Part shown: positions 23,818 through 24,285 of the stretch, in pieces
Position numbering within the stretch: position 1 is the stretch's first letter
How the letters are laid out: each line of letters opens with the position of its first letter
Assembly: GCA_038321755.1 (NCBI GenBank)
Contig: JBBQFJ010000041.1
Span: forward strand, 1 to 24,285
DNA length: 24,285 nt
From: JALHSW01 sp038321755
GTDB taxonomy: Bacteria > Actinomycetota > Acidimicrobiia > IMCC26256 > PALSA-555
Direction: 5' to 3'
Position numbers and translations under genes: made by a program
Notes under the pieces: generated by a model
Databases searched by the model: none
What the model was told of the DNA's origin: nothing
The model's input: only the letters and a program-made list of their open reading frames with translations

Positions 23818-24285
23818 TGCGACGGGGGCGCCGATCGCGATGCCGTCGGCGACGGCCGCAGTCGCGCCGTCGTAGAAGCCGATCACGTCGATCTTGTCGT
23901 GCGATCCCCGATCGGGAACCTTCACGGCCGCGATCGCGACTCGATCGAAGCGCACGGCTCGGTACTCGCCCGGCACGACCAGGCCGGTGAAGGTGTCCCG
24001 TGACTTCGGCTGCAAGAGCCGATCGTCTCCGGTGTTCGGCGTGATCGTCTCGTGCACGGCCACGGCGAAGAGGCAGACGGCACCGCCACCGACCGCTCGG
24101 AACGCGACCACGGGGAACGGCGCCGGCTCGAAGCCGAAGTCGACGAGCGCGTTGATCCCGAGGAGCGCCAGCTCGTTCACGAGACGATCCACCATGCCGC
24201 TCGTCAACGTGCCGTCGACGAAGTCCTTGTTCGGCGCGCGCTCCTCACCTGCGGCACGCGCCCAGAGATCAGCGAGCGACTGCGG
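23809..24285 (-). CDS. Protein of unknown function, 5'-truncated by the window edge
   Basis: The frame is open from the window end (24285) to a TAG at 23809-23811, so the true start lies beyond; 158 residues are seen. A TTG at 24205-24207 is an internal start candidate, but the 26 upstream codons (starting PQSLADLWARAA) look coding. Features include VNELALLGINALVDFGFEPAPFPVVAFRAVGGG, an HETITPNTGDD segment and a C-terminal VIGFYDGATAAVADGIAIGAPVAL. It appears to be a small mixed alpha/beta domain with no membrane helix or catalytic motif I can name. It converges on the NYN gene with 10 bases between stops. Confidence 0.65.
   Translation of the reverse strand, partial: PQSLADLWARAAGEERAPNKDFVDGTLTSGMVDRLVNELALLGINALVDFGFEPAPFPVVAFRAVGGGAVCLFAVAVHETITPNTGDDRLLQPKSRDTFTGLVVPGEYRAVRFDRVAIAAVKVPDRGSHDKIDVIGFYDGATAAVADGIAIGAPVALQ

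Overview
The window is 24.3 kb of very GC-rich, gene-dense DNA. RNase P RNA of bacterial type, GTG/TTG starts, 4-base gene overlaps, TAnnnT-type -10 elements and a zinc-ribbon/RNase H/histidine-phosphatase cluster like that of mycobacteria point to an actinobacterium. Gene content (AddAB-like pair, lone bioB, LpqC-like esterase, F420-type luciferase-fold oxidoreductase) would suit an Acidimicrobiia-like lineage. The phylum is well supported; the class is a guess.

Layout. 1-780: 3' end of a gene for a probable exported protein, followed by a strong hairpin. 900-6672: a four-gene minus-strand operon (lipoprotein, two ABC ATPases, a large FtsX/MacB-type permease) lying between two perfect 53-bp direct repeats. 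The right-hand repeat is the 3' end of rnpB plus its downstream flank, so the operon looks like a cassette integrated at the 3' end of the RNase P RNA gene. 6648-7065: rnpB (minus). 7180-8978: a GNAT acetyltransferase and an NAD(P)-binding DUF2867-type protein (minus, start and stop overlapping). 9085-10041: secreted LpqC-type esterase (plus). 10091-11170: biotin synthase (plus). 11231-13469: a minus-strand operon of zinc-ribbon coiled-coil protein, RNase HI, membrane protein and histidine phosphatase. 13519-15597: class A penicillin-binding protein (minus). 15781-22340: AddB-like and AddA-like subunits of a helicase-nuclease (plus, ATGA overlap). 22337-23326: luciferase-like monooxygenase gene split by an in-frame amber codon (minus). 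23415-23798: YacP-like NYN-domain RNase (plus). 23809-24285: 5'-truncated unknown gene (minus).

How the genes work together. The ABC cassette would build one envelope transporter: two cytoplasmic ATPases driving a two-module permease, with a lipoprotein on the outer face of the membrane. The AddAB-like pair would resect double-strand breaks. RNase HI, the NYN RNase and RNase P RNA serve nucleic-acid processing, and the PBP polymerises and crosslinks peptidoglycan. No CRISPR array, tRNA, rRNA, transposase or integrase gene was seen.

The most notable observation is the 53-bp rnpB-derived direct repeat around the ABC operon. Next are the amber codon in the monooxygenase gene, the unfused RNase H/phosphatase operon with an interposed membrane protein, a DUF11-like insertion in the permease, and repeated small in-frame tandem duplications.
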